From Magnetospirillum sp. WYHS-4 (GTDB taxonomy: Bacteria > Pseudomonadota > Alphaproteobacteria > Rhodospirillales > GLO-3), in assembly GCA_039908345.1 (NCBI GenBank), contig JAMOBD010000009.1:1-64000 (forward strand): a stretch of DNA of 64,000 nt. The letters run 5' to 3'. Positions 8,315 to 18,243 of the stretch are shown here, one piece after another (within the stretch, counting starts at the first letter, position 1; each line of letters begins with the position of its first letter). Position numbers and translations under genes: made by a program. The notes under the pieces were generated by a model. It worked only from the letters and a program-made list of their open reading frames with translations. It had not been told where the DNA came from and searched no databases.

Positions 8315-9289
8315 ATGGACAGCACTCTTTCTTCCGGCGATCGCGATCTGGCGTCGGCCCGCCGCGTCCTCAAGCTGGAGGCGGCGGCCCTGGACGAACT
8401 TGCCGCCAGCCTGGGCGAGGCCTTCGTCGCCGCCGTGGGCATCCTGGAAGGCATTCGCGGGCGCGTCGTGGTCACCGGCATGGGCAAGAGCGGCCACGTG
8501 GCTCGCAAGATCGCCGCCACCATGGCTTCCACCGGCACCCCGGCCTTCTTCGTCCATCCCGGCGAGGCCAGCCATGGCGACCTGGGCATGATTACGGGCG
8601 AGGACGCGGTGATCGCGCTGTCCAATTCGGGCGAGACGGCGGAACTGGGCGACATGGTAGCCTACGCCTGCCGGTTCGATATCCCCCTTATCGCCCTGAC
8701 GCGTAAGCCGTCCAGCGCCTTGGCCAAGGCGGCCACCGTCGCCCTGGTGCTGCCGCCTTCGGACGAGGCCTGCCCCATGGGCCTGGCGCCGACCACATCG
8801 ACCACCGCCATGCTGGCCCTTGGCGACGCCCTCGCCGTGGCGCTGCTGGAACGCAAGAACTTCTCGTCCGACGACTTCCAGGTCTTCCACCCGGGCGGCA
8901 AGCTGGGCCAGCGGCTGCTCAAGGTGGCCGACATCATGCACCAGGGCGACCAGCTTCCCCTGGTCGACCGCGGGACCCCCATGCACGATGCCCTGCTGAC
9001 CATGACCGCCAAGCGTCTGGGCTGCGTCGGCGTGCTGGACGGTGAGGGGCGGCTATTGGGCATCGTCACCGACGGCGACCTGCGCCGCCACATGGGCCCC
9101 GACCTCCTGGCGCGCAAGGTCGAAGACCTCATGACCGCCGGCCCCAAGACCATTTCACCCGACGCCCTGGCCAGCGAGGCGGTGCGGATCATGAACAAGA
9201 AGGCCATCACCACCCTGTTCGTCCTGGTGGACGGGCGGCCGGAGGGCATCCTCCACATCCACGATTGCCTGCGGGCCGGGGTGGTGTGA
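8315..9289 (+). CDS. kdsD: D-arabinose 5-phosphate isomerase (KpsF/KdsD family)
   Basis: The enzyme converts ribulose 5-phosphate to arabinose 5-phosphate, the precursor of KDO for the LPS core. The 324-aa protein has an N-terminal SIS domain (VVVTGMGKSGHVARKIAATM, SNSGETAEL) and a tandem CBS pair at the C-terminus (VADIMHQGDQLPLV, GIVTDGDLRRH). Length and order are typical. I chose the ATG at 8315; an in-frame ATG at 8228 would add 29 unlike residues over the promoter. It heads a tight run into lptC, lptA and lptB, the usual alphaproteobacterial order. Confidence 0.95.
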   Translation: MDSTLSSGDRDLASARRVLKLEAAALDELAASLGEAFVAAVGILEGIRGRVVVTGMGKSGHVARKIAATMASTGTPAFFVHPGEASHGDLGMITGEDAVIALSNSGETAELGDMVAYACRFDIPLIALTRKPSSALAKAATVALVLPPSDEACPMGLAPTTSTTAMLALGDALAVALLERKNFSSDDFQVFHPGGKLGQRLLKVADIMHQGDQLPLVDRGTPMHDALLTMTAKRLGCVGVLDGEGRLLGIVTDGDLRRHMGPDLLARKVEDLMTAGPKTISPDALASEAVRIMNKKAITTLFVLVDGRPEGILHIHDCLRAGVV

Positions 9290-9296
9290 CGCGGCC

Positions 9297-9956
9297 ATGA
9301 GTGGCGACCCCTCCCCCTCCCTGCGAAGCGGTCCGGCCCGTCTCCTGCCGACCCGGATCGCCGGGTACAGTCGTTTCGTCGCCACCGCGAAGCGCTTGCT
9401 GCCGGTGGGCGCTGCGGTCCTGATCGGGTTGGTGGCGCTCTGGCCGCACATCAACAAGAAGGACAACCGGTTCCGTATCGGGATATCCGTCCTGCAGGAA
9501 GGCGATTCCTCGGCGCCCAACATGCTCAACCCGCGCTACGTCGGCACCGACAAGGAGAATCGTCCCTTTTCCATCACCGCCGACTTGGCCCGCAATATCA
9601 GCCCGGGCGCGACGACGGTGGACCTGGAAATGCCCAAGGCCGACGTTACCATGAACGACGGCACCTGGCTGGTGCTCACCGCCGCCGAAGGACGCTACGA
9701 CCACATCGCCCGCAGCCTGCTGCTTGCGGGAAACGTCAATCTCTTCCACGATACCGGCTACGAGATTCGGACATCGAAGGTGATCGTCGACCTGAGCGAA
9801 GGAACCGCCAAGGGACCCGACGCCGTCGAAGGCCAGGGGCCCTTCGGCGACATGAAGGCCGAAGGGTTTCAGATCTACGATCGGGGAACGACCATCTTGT
9901 TGACCGGCCGCGCCAAAGTCATCATGTACCCGGGGGCGAGGGAAGACCTGAAGTGA
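9297..9956 (+). CDS. lptC: LPS export ABC transporter periplasmic protein LptC
   Basis: LptC is the bitopic inner-membrane part of the Lpt bridge that passes LPS from LptFGB to LptA. The 219-aa protein has a TM helix at about residues 34-50, and a periplasmic beta-jellyroll (DUF1239) with the ENRPFSITADLA, GTWLVLTAAEGRYD and GYEIRTSKVIVDL segments. It is slightly longer at the N-terminus than E. coli LptC, as usual in this class. Its stop overlaps the lptA start (TGATG). Confidence 0.92.
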   Translation: MSGDPSPSLRSGPARLLPTRIAGYSRFVATAKRLLPVGAAVLIGLVALWPHINKKDNRFRIGISVLQEGDSSAPNMLNPRYVGTDKENRPFSITADLARNISPGATTVDLEMPKADVTMNDGTWLVLTAAEGRYDHIARSLLLAGNVNLFHDTGYEIRTSKVIVDLSEGTAKGPDAVEGQGPFGDMKAEGFQIYDRGTTILLTGRAKVIMYPGAREDLK

Positions 9957-10798
9957 TGCGCATCCAGCAAAAGCACCTGGCTCTGGCCGCCCTTCTCCTG
10001 GTGGCGTCTCCCGTCCTGGCCCAGATGGCCAGCTTCGGGAGCGCCGAGGGCGGCCCCATCGAGGTACAGGCCGACAACGGCATCGAATGGCAGCAGGAAA
10101 GGAAGGTCTTCCTGGCGCGCGGCAATGCCGTGGCGACCCGCGGCGCGACCAAGGTCAACGCCGATACCTTGCGGGCCCATTACCGGGAAAAAGGCGCCCA
10201 GGGGGGCGGAGCCGACATCTGGCGCCTGGAGGCCGAGGGCAACGTGGTCATCTCCACCCCCGGCGAAAAGGCCTACGGCGACCGGGCGGAATACGATGTC
10301 GACCAGGCGGTTGTCATCCTGACCGGCCGCCAGGGGGCGAAGCTGGTGGCGCCCAACGATACTGTCACCGCCGACCGCCAGATCGAATACTGGCAGGGGA
10401 AACGCTTGGCGGTGGCCCGCGGCAACGCCCAGGTCGTCCACAAGGACCAGGGCCAGAACAAGAAACTGCGCGCCGAGATCGTCACCGCCCATTTCCGCGA
10501 GGACAAATCCGGCAAGACCCAAGTCTTCCGCGTCGAGGCCTTCGAGCGCGTGCAGATCGATACCGAAACCGAGACCGTGACCGCCGACAAGGCGGTCTAC
10601 AACGTGGAAAGTGGTATCGCGACCCTTACCGGATCGGTTAAGATAAGGCGCGGTCCCAACGAGTTGAACGGTTGCGCGGCCGAGGTGAACCTGAATTCCG
10701 GCGTTAGCCGGCTGCATGGCTGCGGCCAAGCCTCCGACGGTGGGCATGGCCGGGTGAAGGGGACCTTGATGCCGACCAAGCGGAGGGAGAGCCCGTAA
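9956..10798 (+). CDS. lptA: LPS transport periplasmic protein LptA
   Basis: LptA forms the periplasmic bridge of the LPS export machine. The 280-aa protein has a signal peptide (residues 1-22, cleavage after PVLAQ) and an OstA-like beta-jellyroll, with repeats such as [21 protein letters not shown] and GNAQVVHK. It is longer than E. coli LptA. I prefer the ATG at 9956 that overlaps the lptC stop over the in-frame GTG one codon earlier. lptB follows after 26 nt. Confidence 0.92.
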   Translation: MRIQQKHLALAALLLVASPVLAQMASFGSAEGGPIEVQADNGIEWQQERKVFLARGNAVATRGATKVNADTLRAHYREKGAQGGGADIWRLEAEGNVVISTPGEKAYGDRAEYDVDQAVVILTGRQGAKLVAPNDTVTADRQIEYWQGKRLAVARGNAQVVHKDQGQNKKLRAEIVTAHFREDKSGKTQVFRVEAFERVQIDTETETVTADKAVYNVESGIATLTGSVKIRRGPNELNGCAAEVNLNSGVSRLHGCGQASDGGHGRVKGTLMPTKRRESP

Positions 10799-10824
10799 CG
10801 CCAGCCGGGGCCGCAGGGGGAAGA

Positions 10825-11625
10825 ATGCTGAAGCGCAAGAGCGCCGCGTCCGCCAAGAACCCGCCGTCCGGGCCGGGTCCGGCGCCGCGTCTGGTGGCCG
10901 ACAACAAGGGCTTGGTGGCCAACCGGTTGGGCAAGCGCTTCAAGAAGCGGCCCGTCGTGCGCGGCGTGTCCCTGCGCATCCAGCGCGGCGAAGTGGTGGG
11001 ACTGCTGGGGCCCAACGGCGCGGGCAAGACCACTTGCTTCTATATGATCACCGGCTTTATCCAGCCCGACTACGGGACCGTGATCCTGGACGGGGAGGAA
11101 ATCACCGACCTGCCCATGTACCGCCGCGCCCGCTTAGGCATCGGCTACCTGCCTCAGGAAGCGTCGATCTTCCGGGGGCTTTCGGTCGAGGACAACATTC
11201 GGGCCGTCCTGGAGGTGGTGGAAAAATCCCGCGACCGCCGGGAAGCCATCCTGGACGCCCTGCTGGCCGAGTTCTCCATCACCCATCTGCGCCAGGCTCC
11301 GGCCCTGGCGCTCTCGGGAGGCGAGCGGCGGCGCGTCGAGATCGCCCGGGCGCTTGCCTCGAACCCGCACTTCATCCTGTTGGACGAACCTTTTGCCGGG
11401 ATCGACCCCATCGCCGTGGGCGATATCCGCGACCTGGTCAAGCATCTCAAGGACCGCGGCATCGGCGTCCTGATCACCGACCACAACGTCCGCGAGACCC
11501 TGGACGTCATCGACCGCGCCTACATCATCCACGACGGCATGATGCTGATGGAAGGCCGGCCCGCCGACATCGTCGGCAACGAAGACGTCCGCCGCGTCTA
11601 CCTGGGCGATCGCTTCAGCCTGTAG
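10825..11625 (+). CDS. lptB: LPS export ABC transporter ATPase LptB
   Basis: LptB is the cytoplasmic ATPase powering LPS extraction by LptFG. The 266-aa protein has Walker [10 protein letters not shown], the signature [15 protein letters not shown], Walker [13 protein letters not shown], and the H-loop ITDHNV. A basic, low-complexity N-terminal extension of about 30 residues precedes the ABC domain, common in this class. Only 7 nt separate it from rpoN, a conserved linkage in proteobacteria. Confidence 0.95.
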   Translation: MLKRKSAASAKNPPSGPGPAPRLVADNKGLVANRLGKRFKKRPVVRGVSLRIQRGEVVGLLGPNGAGKTTCFYMITGFIQPDYGTVILDGEEITDLPMYRRARLGIGYLPQEASIFRGLSVEDNIRAVLEVVEKSRDRREAILDALLAEFSITHLRQAPALALSGGERRRVEIARALASNPHFILLDEPFAGIDPIAVGDIRDLVKHLKDRGIGVLITDHNVRETLDVIDRAYIIHDGMMLMEGRPADIVGNEDVRRVYLGDRFSL

Positions 11626-11632
11626 ACCGGAC

Positions 11633-13180
11633 ATGGTGCTCACCCCTCGCCTCGACCTCCGCCAGGCCCAGACGCTGGTCATGACGCCGCAACTGCAGCA
11701 GGCGATCAAGCTGCTGCAATACAACAACATCGAGTTGACGGAGTACGTGGAACAGGAGTTGGAACGCAATCCGCTCCTGCTGCGCGAAGAGGAGGAACCC
11801 CCCATTCCCGGCGAGGCGGGGACCAGCCCTGACCCGGGCGAGTCCGTCGACGGTTCGGAGCGCATCCAACGCGACGGATTGGAAACCCTGGACCTGTCGC
11901 GCGACGCCGACATCGGCGAACGGCAGGAGGCCGCCCTCGATATCGACATCGACAACATGTGGAACAACAGCGAGGGCGGCCCAGAACCGGCCATGGGAGC
12001 CGGTCTGGGCTCGCAGGCCTTCGCCGAATGGGGCGGCGGGCGAGGCGGCAGCTTCGACGATTCCGAGTTCAACTTCGAGCAAACCCTGTCTGGTGAGGAA
12101 AACTTGCGCGATCACCTGATCGGCCAGTTGAACATGGGCACCCCCGACCCGGCCGAACGCCTGATCGGCATGCACCTGATCGACATGCTGGACGAGGCCG
12201 GCTACGTCAGCGGCGACCTCGAGGCCTTGGCCGAGATGTTGGGCTGCCCCTTGGCCCAGGTGGAAAAGATGTTGGCCCGCCTCCAGCAGTTCGATCCGGC
12301 CGGGCTCTTCGCCCGCAGCCTCAAGGAATGTCTGGCGCTTCAATTGCGCGACCGCAACCGGCTCGATCCGGCCATGGCGGCCCTGCTCGACAATCTAGAA
12401 CTGCTGGCCCGGCGGGATATGGCCGGGCTGCTCAAGCGTTGCGGCGTCGACGCCGAGGACCTGAGCGAGATGGTGGCGGAAATCCGTGCCCTCGATCCCA
12501 AGCCGGCCCTGGCCTGGGACCATTCCCTACCACAGCCGGTCACCCCCGACGTCCTGATGCGGGCCAAGCAAGGCGGCGGCTGGATCATCGAGTTGAACAG
12601 CGACACCCTGCCCCGGGTCCTGGTCAACAACCACTATTATTCCCAGGTCACCAAGGCCGCCCGCTCGCGCGACGACAAGAGCTACATCAACGAGTGCTTC
12701 CAAACCGCGAACTGGCTCGCCCGTTCCCTGCACCAGAGGGCGACCACCATTCTCAAGGTCGCCACCGAACTGGTGCGCCAGCAGGAGATGTTCTTCCTGA
12801 AAGGCGTCCAGCATCTCAGGCCCCTGGTGCTGCGCGATATCGCCGACGCCATCGGGATGCACGAAAGCACGGTCAGCCGGGTAACTTCGAACAAGTACAT
12901 CTCGACGCCGCGCGGCATCTACGAGATGAAATACTTCTTCACCACCGCCATCGCCCACAGCGGCGGTGGCGAGGCTCATTCGGCGGAAGCGGTGCGGCAT
13001 CGTATCAAGGCCCTGATCGACGCCGAGGCGGCGGGCGAAATCTTGTCGGACGACCGCATCGTCACCATCCTCAAGGAAGAAGGCATCGACATCGCCCGAC
13101 GGACGGTCGCCAAGTATCGCGAGGGTATGGGCATCGGCTCCTCCACCCAACGCCGCCGCGAGAAGGCATCGGGAATCTGA
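11633..13180 (+). CDS. rpoN: RNA polymerase sigma-54 factor
   Basis: RpoN directs transcription from -24/-12 promoters, including the nifE promoter in this window, with help from AAA+ activators such as NifA. The 515-aa protein has the Gln/Leu-rich activator-interacting region I (TPQLQQAIKLLQYNNIEL), an acidic region II (about residues 50-120), the core-binding domain, a helix-turn-helix (DAIGMHESTVSRVTSNKY), and the RpoN box ARRTVAKYRE at residues 488-497. The lptB-rpoN-hpf-ptsN order is widely conserved. Confidence 0.97.
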   Translation: MVLTPRLDLRQAQTLVMTPQLQQAIKLLQYNNIELTEYVEQELERNPLLLREEEEPPIPGEAGTSPDPGESVDGSERIQRDGLETLDLSRDADIGERQEAALDIDIDNMWNNSEGGPEPAMGAGLGSQAFAEWGGGRGGSFDDSEFNFEQTLSGEENLRDHLIGQLNMGTPDPAERLIGMHLIDMLDEAGYVSGDLEALAEMLGCPLAQVEKMLARLQQFDPAGLFARSLKECLALQLRDRNRLDPAMAALLDNLELLARRDMAGLLKRCGVDAEDLSEMVAEIRALDPKPALAWDHSLPQPVTPDVLMRAKQGGGWIIELNSDTLPRVLVNNHYYSQVTKAARSRDDKSYINECFQTANWLARSLHQRATTILKVATELVRQQEMFFLKGVQHLRPLVLRDIADAIGMHESTVSRVTSNKYISTPRGIYEMKYFFTTAIAHSGGGEAHSAEAVRHRIKALIDAEAAGEILSDDRIVTILKEEGIDIARRTVAKYREGMGIGSSTQRRREKASGI

Positions 13181-13217
13181 GGGCCGGATCGGCGGAATGG
13201 TTGCCCTCAACAGTCTA

Positions 13218-13246
13218 TTGACACCGTCCGCCCTCGCCACTAACTT
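13218..13246 (+). promoter_or_regulatory. Putative sigma-70 promoter for hpf-ptsN
   Basis: TTGACA (13218-13223) is a perfect -35 hexamer, followed after 17 bp by TAACTT (13241-13246), a weak -10. It lies in the 208-bp gap between rpoN and hpf, and would give a leader of about 135 nt. Confidence 0.45.
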
Positions 13247-13388
13247 CCGGGCTTCCGCGAGCCGAGGGGGGCGGGCCGCGGGTCGGGGGTTTTTGTCTCC
13301 GGCGACAAGGGACGCTTCGAAGACAAGTACCGACGCCTGCATCGACGATCATTCTTTCATTTCCCATCCGGTGGGACGAACACGGCTC

Positions 13389-13961
13389 ATGGAAATCACG
13401 GTCAAAGGCAAGCAGATGGATGTCGGCGAGGCCCTGCGCGGCCACGTCGAGCAGCAGCTCAACCAGGCGGTCACCAAGTATTTCGACCGCGCAATCGACG
13501 CTACGGTCGTCTTCCAGAAGACGGGCCATCAGTTCCTGGTCGACATCTCGGTGCATCCGGGTCGCGGCCTGCTGGTGCAGGGCTCTGGCAATGCCGGCGA
13601 CGCCCACCAGGCGTTCGACGGAGCCATGGAGCGCATCGGCAAGCAGCTCAAGCGCTACAAGCAGCGCCTGCGGGACCACCACAAGGGTCCTGCCGACGAC
13701 GAAAAGGTCGTCCTCGCCCAGCGCTATATCCTGAAGGCGGAAGGCGAGCACGAGGAAGTGCCGGCCGTGGCCCATCCCGCCATCGTCGCCGAAATGCCCA
13801 CCACCGTCGCCACCATGACGGTGAGCGAGGCGGTGATGCGCATGGACTTGGCCGACGTCGCCGCCATGATGTTTCGCAATTCGGCGCATGGACGGCTGAA
13901 CGTTGTCTATCGCCGTCCCGACGGCAATATCGGGTGGATCGATCCGAGCGAGAGTCACTAG
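13389..13961 (+). CDS. hpf: Ribosome hibernation promoting factor, long form
   Basis: This protein (also called sigma-54 modulation protein or RaiA/YfiA) binds the small subunit and promotes ribosome dimerisation in stationary phase. The 190-aa protein has the N-terminal S30AE domain (VKGKQMDVGEALRGHVEQ) and the C-terminal dimerisation domain (MTVSEAVMRMDLADVAAMMF, DGNIGWIDP), so it is the long form. Start chosen at the ATG at 13389; an in-frame GTG/ATG-type extension back to 13197 crosses the promoter and is not conserved. ptsN follows with a 29-nt gap. Confidence 0.93.
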   Translation: MEITVKGKQMDVGEALRGHVEQQLNQAVTKYFDRAIDATVVFQKTGHQFLVDISVHPGRGLLVQGSGNAGDAHQAFDGAMERIGKQLKRYKQRLRDHHKGPADDEKVVLAQRYILKAEGEHEEVPAVAHPAIVAEMPTTVATMTVSEAVMRMDLADVAAMMFRNSAHGRLNVVYRRPDGNIGWIDPSESH

Positions 13962-13990
13962 ACCCTCGCCCGTCCGCGCAGGAGGTGCCG

Positions 13991-14455
13991 ATGGAGATCT
14001 CCGACCTGCTTTCGTCCGACGGAGTGGTCGCCAGCCTGAGGGCGACCAGCAAGAAGCAGGCGCTGCAGGAACTGGCGCGGCGCGCGGCGGGGATCACCGG
14101 CCTGCACGAACGGGCGATCTTCGACGTGCTGATGGAGCGCGAGCGCCTGGGCACCACCGGAGTCGGCAACGGCATTGCCATCCCCCATGGCAAGCTGCCC
14201 AACCTGGGCCGTCTGCATGGCCTGTTCGCCCGCCTGGAACAACCCATCGACTTCGATTCCATCGACGAACGGCCGGTCGATCTGATTTTTCTGCTGTTGG
14301 CTCCGGAATCGGCGGGTGCCGACCATCTGAAGGCCTTGGCCCGGGTATCGCGTCTGCTCCGGGATCGCAGCATCTGCGAGAAGCTGCGCGGCACCGACCA
14401 GCCGGATGCTCTTTTCGCCCTGCTCACCGACTCCACCGCCACCCGCGCCGCCTGA
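13991..14455 (+). CDS. ptsN: PTS IIA-like nitrogen-regulatory protein
   Basis: EIIA(Ntr) is the terminal phosphoacceptor of the nitrogen PTS relay and regulates potassium transport and other targets. The 154-aa protein has the phosphorylatable His in GNGIAIPHGKLP and the LGRLHGLFARLEQPIDFDSID segment. The start ATG at 13991 has a strong RBS (AGGAGG at 13980-13985). It closes the rpoN string; the next gene is convergent and ends 5 nt away. Confidence 0.95.
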   Translation: MEISDLLSSDGVVASLRATSKKQALQELARRAAGITGLHERAIFDVLMERERLGTTGVGNGIAIPHGKLPNLGRLHGLFARLEQPIDFDSIDERPVDLIFLLLAPESAGADHLKALARVSRLLRDRSICEKLRGTDQPDALFALLTDSTATRAA

Positions 14456-14460
14456 CCGGC

Positions 14461-15279
14461 TCAGACCGACCAGGCCATCCGGGCCGCCGTCAATGCCAGG
14501 AACAGGGCGAAGACGCGGCGGAGCATCCGGATGTCCAGGCGGTGGGCCAGTCCGGCCCCCAGCGGCGCACAGACCATCGAGGCCGGTGCCAGGAACGCCA
14601 AGCCGGCCAGGCTGACGTAACCGAGGCTGAAGGGCGGGCGCCCGGTTACCTCCAGGCCCGCGAGGGCGAAACCCAGCACCCCCGGAATCCCGATCACGAA
14701 TCCCATGGCCGCCGCCGTCCCCACCGCCCGGCGGACGGGATAGCCGTGCATGGTCAAGACCGGCACGACGAACGTTCCGCCGCCGATGCCCAGCAGTGCC
14801 GACAGGGCGCCGATGGCCCCGCCGAGGGCAGCCCCTCCCGGCCCTTCGGGAAGTCGGTCGCCCAGGCGCCAAGCCGGGTTGCCGAAGGCGATCTGCAGGG
14901 AAACCACGAAGGCGACGGCGGCGAACAGGCCGGCTAGTACCGATCCGTCGAGACTCGAAGCCAGCAGCGCCCCGGCCAGAACGCCACCCACCACCCAAGG
15001 CCCCAGGCGCCTCAACACCTCCTGGTCGACGGCTCCCCGTTCCCAATGGGCGCGCGCCGACGCCCAGGCGGTGACGACTATGGTGGCAAGCGACGTGCCG
15101 ACCGCCATCTTCATGGACAGAGCGGGCTCGATGCCCAGGTGCCCGAAGACGTGGAACAGCACCGGCACCACCACGATGCCGCCCCCCACCCCCAGCAGAC
15201 CGGCGATCAACCCTGCCCCCGCCCCGGCAAGAAGAAGGAGCACGGCGAAGGGCGCCAGTGCGGCAAGATCGGCGCCCAC
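14461..15279 (-). CDS. TauE/SafE-family (TSUP) membrane transporter
   Basis: A 272-aa integral membrane protein with about eight TM helices and the two family repeats containing GLLGVGGGIVVVPVL and ALLGIGGGTFVVPVL. The family exports sulfite, sulfoacetate or related anions. The likely start is the GTG at 15279, one base after the stop of the upstream gene; a longer in-frame start at 15372 would lie inside that gene and adds non-membrane residues. It is the last gene of the hydrogenase operon, which suggests a link to sulfur chemistry if the hydrogenase also reduces sulfur, but that is speculative. Confidence 0.9.
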   Translation of the reverse strand: MGADLAALAPFAVLLLLAGAGAGLIAGLLGVGGGIVVVPVLFHVFGHLGIEPALSMKMAVGTSLATIVVTAWASARAHWERGAVDQEVLRRLGPWVVGGVLAGALLASSLDGSVLAGLFAAVAFVVSLQIAFGNPAWRLGDRLPEGPGGAALGGAIGALSALLGIGGGTFVVPVLTMHGYPVRRAVGTAAAMGFVIGIPGVLGFALAGLEVTGRPPFSLGYVSLAGLAFLAPASMVCAPLGAGLAHRLDIRMLRRVFALFLALTAARMAWSV

Positions 15280-15280
15280 G

Positions 15281-16147
15281 TCAATCCCGGTCGTAGACGA
15301 AGAAGTCGAGTTGGCCGTCCAGATGCAGAACCAGATTGAACTGCCGGGTATAGGCCGGCGCCGCTGCGGCAAGTCCGGCGAGGGCGGCCCGATCCGCCTC
15401 CTCCAGGCGGGACTGCTTGGCGATCACGGCATAGGCATCCGTATAGACGGGCGCCACCAGTTCGCATAGCCGGGTTCCATCGGCCTTGAGCGCGCAGGCC
15501 AGGTAGCCATGCAGCCACAGGTCCTGGTGGCGGAACAGCACGTAGCCGCTGATCGGCTGCAGGTAGTCTTCACCGAAGTTCACATAGCGGCTGGGCGCGT
15601 AAAGGGTATGGGCGGTGGCGCCTTCCTGCCAGGAAAAGCGCAGGAACAGATCGCCAAGCGCCAAGCCGCCGGCGCGAAGTCCGTCCATCACCGCGTCCGC
15701 CGTCGCAAGGCGGATCGGGCGCTCCGGGCAATGGACCCGGGAAACCCAGTCGTCCTCGCCATGGGGCTGGAAGACGAAATGCCGCCCCAGCCGGACATGG
15801 GGATAGGCGGCAAGAAGATCGCCCCCGAACACCGTCTCGGTGCCAAGAATTTGGTAGAAGCGTCCGCCCCGGCTGAAGGTCAGGAACTCGGCAGGGGAAT
15901 TCTTCTGGATGATCCCCCCTTCGGGTCCTGCCCCGCCTGCGGCGAAGGGCACGTTCTCCTTGCGGCATTCGTGGCCCAGGTAGGCGGTCTCGCGGCGGCC
16001 GTCCCGGACTTCCTCCAGCACGGCCTGGATGGTGGTGCACCAGGCATTCGCCCCGCCCGTCCCGTTGACGATGCGACCGGATACAAGATCGGGGGCGCGA
16101 AGAGGTACCATCCGGCGATTGTAGGGGAACAGGGACCGGGCCGCCAT
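15281..16147 (-). CDS. Unrecognised 288-aa protein in the hydrogenase operon
   Basis: I do not recognise this protein. It has no signal peptide or TM segment, is rich in aromatic residues and Gly, and has scattered cysteines (TAYLGHECRKE, VHCPERP, RLCELV). It starts 8 nt after the hydrogenase large-subunit stop and ends 1 nt before the transporter start, so it is co-transcribed with both. Codon use looks native. An alternative ATG lies at 16111. Its position suggests a soluble accessory factor for the hydrogenase or its substrate; no catalytic motif supports any specific role. Confidence 0.7.
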   Translation of the reverse strand: MAARSLFPYNRRMVPLRAPDLVSGRIVNGTGGANAWCTTIQAVLEEVRDGRRETAYLGHECRKENVPFAAGGAGPEGGIIQKNSPAEFLTFSRGGRFYQILGTETVFGGDLLAAYPHVRLGRHFVFQPHGEDDWVSRVHCPERPIRLATADAVMDGLRAGGLALGDLFLRFSWQEGATAHTLYAPSRYVNFGEDYLQPISGYVLFRHQDLWLHGYLACALKADGTRLCELVAPVYTDAYAVIAKQSRLEEADRAALAGLAAAAPAYTRQFNLVLHLDGQLDFFVYDRD

Positions 16148-16155
16148 GCCCGACG

Positions 16156-17469
16156 CTATTCCCGCTCCACCGTCAGCTTGAGGAAGTGGGTGGCGCAGGA
16201 AATGCAGGGATCGTAGTTGCGGATGGTCTGTTCGCAGCGGAGGGTCAGTTTGTCGTCGGGCATGTCGAGGTTATGGGCCACCACGTGGCGCAGGTCTTCC
16301 TCGATCTGTTTCTGGTTCTGGGCCGTCGGGGGCACGATACGCGCCAATTCGACCCGCCCCTCGCGGTCCAGGCGATAGTGGTGGAAGCAGATGCCGCGCG
16401 GCGCCTCGGTGCAGCCGTAGCCCACCCCCTTCTTGGCCGTGACCTGGACGCAAGACGCATCGGGCTCCTCGTAGGCCTTGACCAGCCGCAGAGCCTCTTC
16501 GCAGGCATAAAGGGTCTCGATCATCCGGATCAGGAGACTTTGGTAAGGGTTGTTGCAGACCTTGCCCAGCCCGGCTTCCTTGGCGGTGCGCTTGGCCAGC
16601 GCGGAAAGCTGGGAATAATTGTTGTTGTAGCGAGCGTTCGGCCCCACCAGGTAGTTGGCCGGGCCTTCCTTGGCGAACCCATGCAAGGCATTGGAATGGC
16701 GGACGTGTTCCTCGTCGAAGTGATCGAAGAACTGGGTCAGCGGAATGTCGAGCCCCCGGTTTGAAACGATGCGCCCTTCGCAGATGGCATACTCGTCCGG
16801 ATGGCGTAGCGAAACGCAGGTGTAGTCGTACTCGAAGTCCGGGAAGTCGAAGCCGGCGAAGGCCTGGGTCAGCTCGATGGAAGCCTGGATGCCCCATTCC
16901 AGTTCGGGGATGAGGGCGCGCAGCTTCTCCTTGCGCGGCGTGCCCCAGAAGCCGCCCACCTTCAGGTTCACCGGATGGATGGATCGCCCGCCGATGACTT
17001 CCAGCAGCGAATTGCCGAGCTTCTTCAGGCGTAAAGCCTTTTCCACCAGGGCCGGGTTCTTGGCGGCGATCTGGATGGCGTCGTCCAGGCCCAGGAAGTC
17101 GGGGGCGTGCAGCATGGCGGCGTGCAGGACGTGGCTTTCGATCCATTCGCCGCAATAGGAGATGCGGCGCAGGTCGCGCAACGGACCGGTCACGGTGACG
17201 CCCAGGGCGTCTTCCATGGCTTGGCTGGCGCCCATGATGTAGGCCATGGGGCAGATGCCGCAGATGCGCGCCGTGATGTCGGGCACGTCCGAATACATCC
17301 GCCCGCGCAAGAAGGCCTCGAAGAAGCGGGGCGGCTCGAAGATGCGGAACTTGATGTCCTGGATCTCGCCGCCCTTGACCCGCACGTAGAGGGCGCCCTC
17401 GCCTTCCACGCGCGCCAGGGCATCCACCTTGAGGGTCCGGGTCTTGGCCGGGGCCTTGGGCTTATTCAT
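16156..17469 (-). CDS. [NiFe] hydrogenase large subunit, group 3b-like
   Basis: Catalytic subunit of a cytoplasmic bidirectional hydrogenase. The 437-aa protein has both Ni-Fe ligand motifs: RICGICP (Cys70, Cys73) and DPCISCATH near the C-terminus (Cys422, Cys425). Nine residues follow the His after the last motif, so a short C-terminal peptide may be removed on maturation. Sequence and partners (a FAD/NAD subunit and an Fe-S subunit) fit group 3b, NAD(P)H-linked hydrogenases also called sulfhydrogenases. Its start overlaps the small-subunit gene by 8 nt. Maturation genes (hyp) are not in this window. Confidence 0.92.
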   Translation of the reverse strand: MNKPKAPAKTRTLKVDALARVEGEGALYVRVKGGEIQDIKFRIFEPPRFFEAFLRGRMYSDVPDITARICGICPMAYIMGASQAMEDALGVTVTGPLRDLRRISYCGEWIESHVLHAAMLHAPDFLGLDDAIQIAAKNPALVEKALRLKKLGNSLLEVIGGRSIHPVNLKVGGFWGTPRKEKLRALIPELEWGIQASIELTQAFAGFDFPDFEYDYTCVSLRHPDEYAICEGRIVSNRGLDIPLTQFFDHFDEEHVRHSNALHGFAKEGPANYLVGPNARYNNNYSQLSALAKRTAKEAGLGKVCNNPYQSLLIRMIETLYACEEALRLVKAYEEPDASCVQVTAKKGVGYGCTEAPRGICFHHYRLDREGRVELARIVPPTAQNQKQIEEDLRHVVAHNLDMPDDKLTLRCEQTIRNYDPCISCATHFLKLTVERE

Positions 17470-18241
17470 GGGCCTCGCTCTCCCTGCGGAAGGCTTCCGC
17501 GTTGGCGGTGAAGCCGCGATAGAAATGCTTGATCTGGCGCTTGCCCATGCCGTGGGCGGCCAGCTGCTTGCTCAGCGACGCCGTGTTCGGCGTTTCCTTG
17601 GGGCCGAAGCAGCCGAAGCAGCCCCGTTCGCAAGACGGGCAGACATTGCCGCAGCCGGCCTGGGTCACGGGGCCCAGGCAGGGCTGGCCCTGGGAAACCA
17701 TGACGCAGACGGTGCCCTGGCGCTTGCACTCGATGCATTGGCTGTAGGTGGGCACGTTGGGCTTGCGGCCGTTCAGGGTGGCGTTGAGCAGTTCCAGCAA
17801 TTGTTCCTTGGAAATCGGGCAGCCGCGCAGTTCGAAGTCCACCGGCACGAAATCCTGGATGGGCGAGGCGTGGCTCAGGGTCTCGATGTATTCCGGATGG
17901 GCGTAGACCGCATGGATGAAGGAGGTCACGTCCTTGAAGTTCCGCAGGGCCTGGATGCCGCCCGCGGTGGCGCAGGCGCCGATGGTTATCAGCACCCGGG
18001 ACTGCTTGCGGATATGGACGATGCGTTCCACTTCTTCCGGCGTGGTCACCGAACCTTCGACCAGCGACACGTCGTAGGGACCGGCGATGCGGGCCCGGGT
18101 CGCCTCCAGGAAGTAGCCGATCTCGACTTCGCCCAGGACGGCCAGCAGTTCGTCCTCGCAATCCAGCAAGGACAATTGGCAGCCGTCGCAAGACGAGAAT
18201 TTCCAAACCGCGAGCCGGGGTTTCTTCCGTGCCGGAGCCAT
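17462..18241 (-). CDS. [NiFe] hydrogenase small subunit, group 3b-like
   Basis: Electron-transfer subunit carrying Fe-S clusters next to the Ni-Fe site. The 259-aa protein begins directly with the proximal-cluster motif [17 protein letters not shown] (Cys18, Cys21), followed by [24 protein letters not shown], and a C-terminal Cys-rich segment with [26 protein letters not shown]. It lacks a twin-arginine leader, so the enzyme is cytoplasmic. The ATG at 18241 lies 3 nt after the preceding gene's stop. Confidence 0.93.
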   Translation of the reverse strand: MAPARKKPRLAVWKFSSCDGCQLSLLDCEDELLAVLGEVEIGYFLEATRARIAGPYDVSLVEGSVTTPEEVERIVHIRKQSRVLITIGACATAGGIQALRNFKDVTSFIHAVYAHPEYIETLSHASPIQDFVPVDFELRGCPISKEQLLELLNATLNGRKPNVPTYSQCIECKRQGTVCVMVSQGQPCLGPVTQAGCGNVCPSCERGCFGCFGPKETPNTASLSKQLAAHGMGKRQIKHFYRGFTANAEAFRRESEAHE

Positions 18242-18243
18242 GG

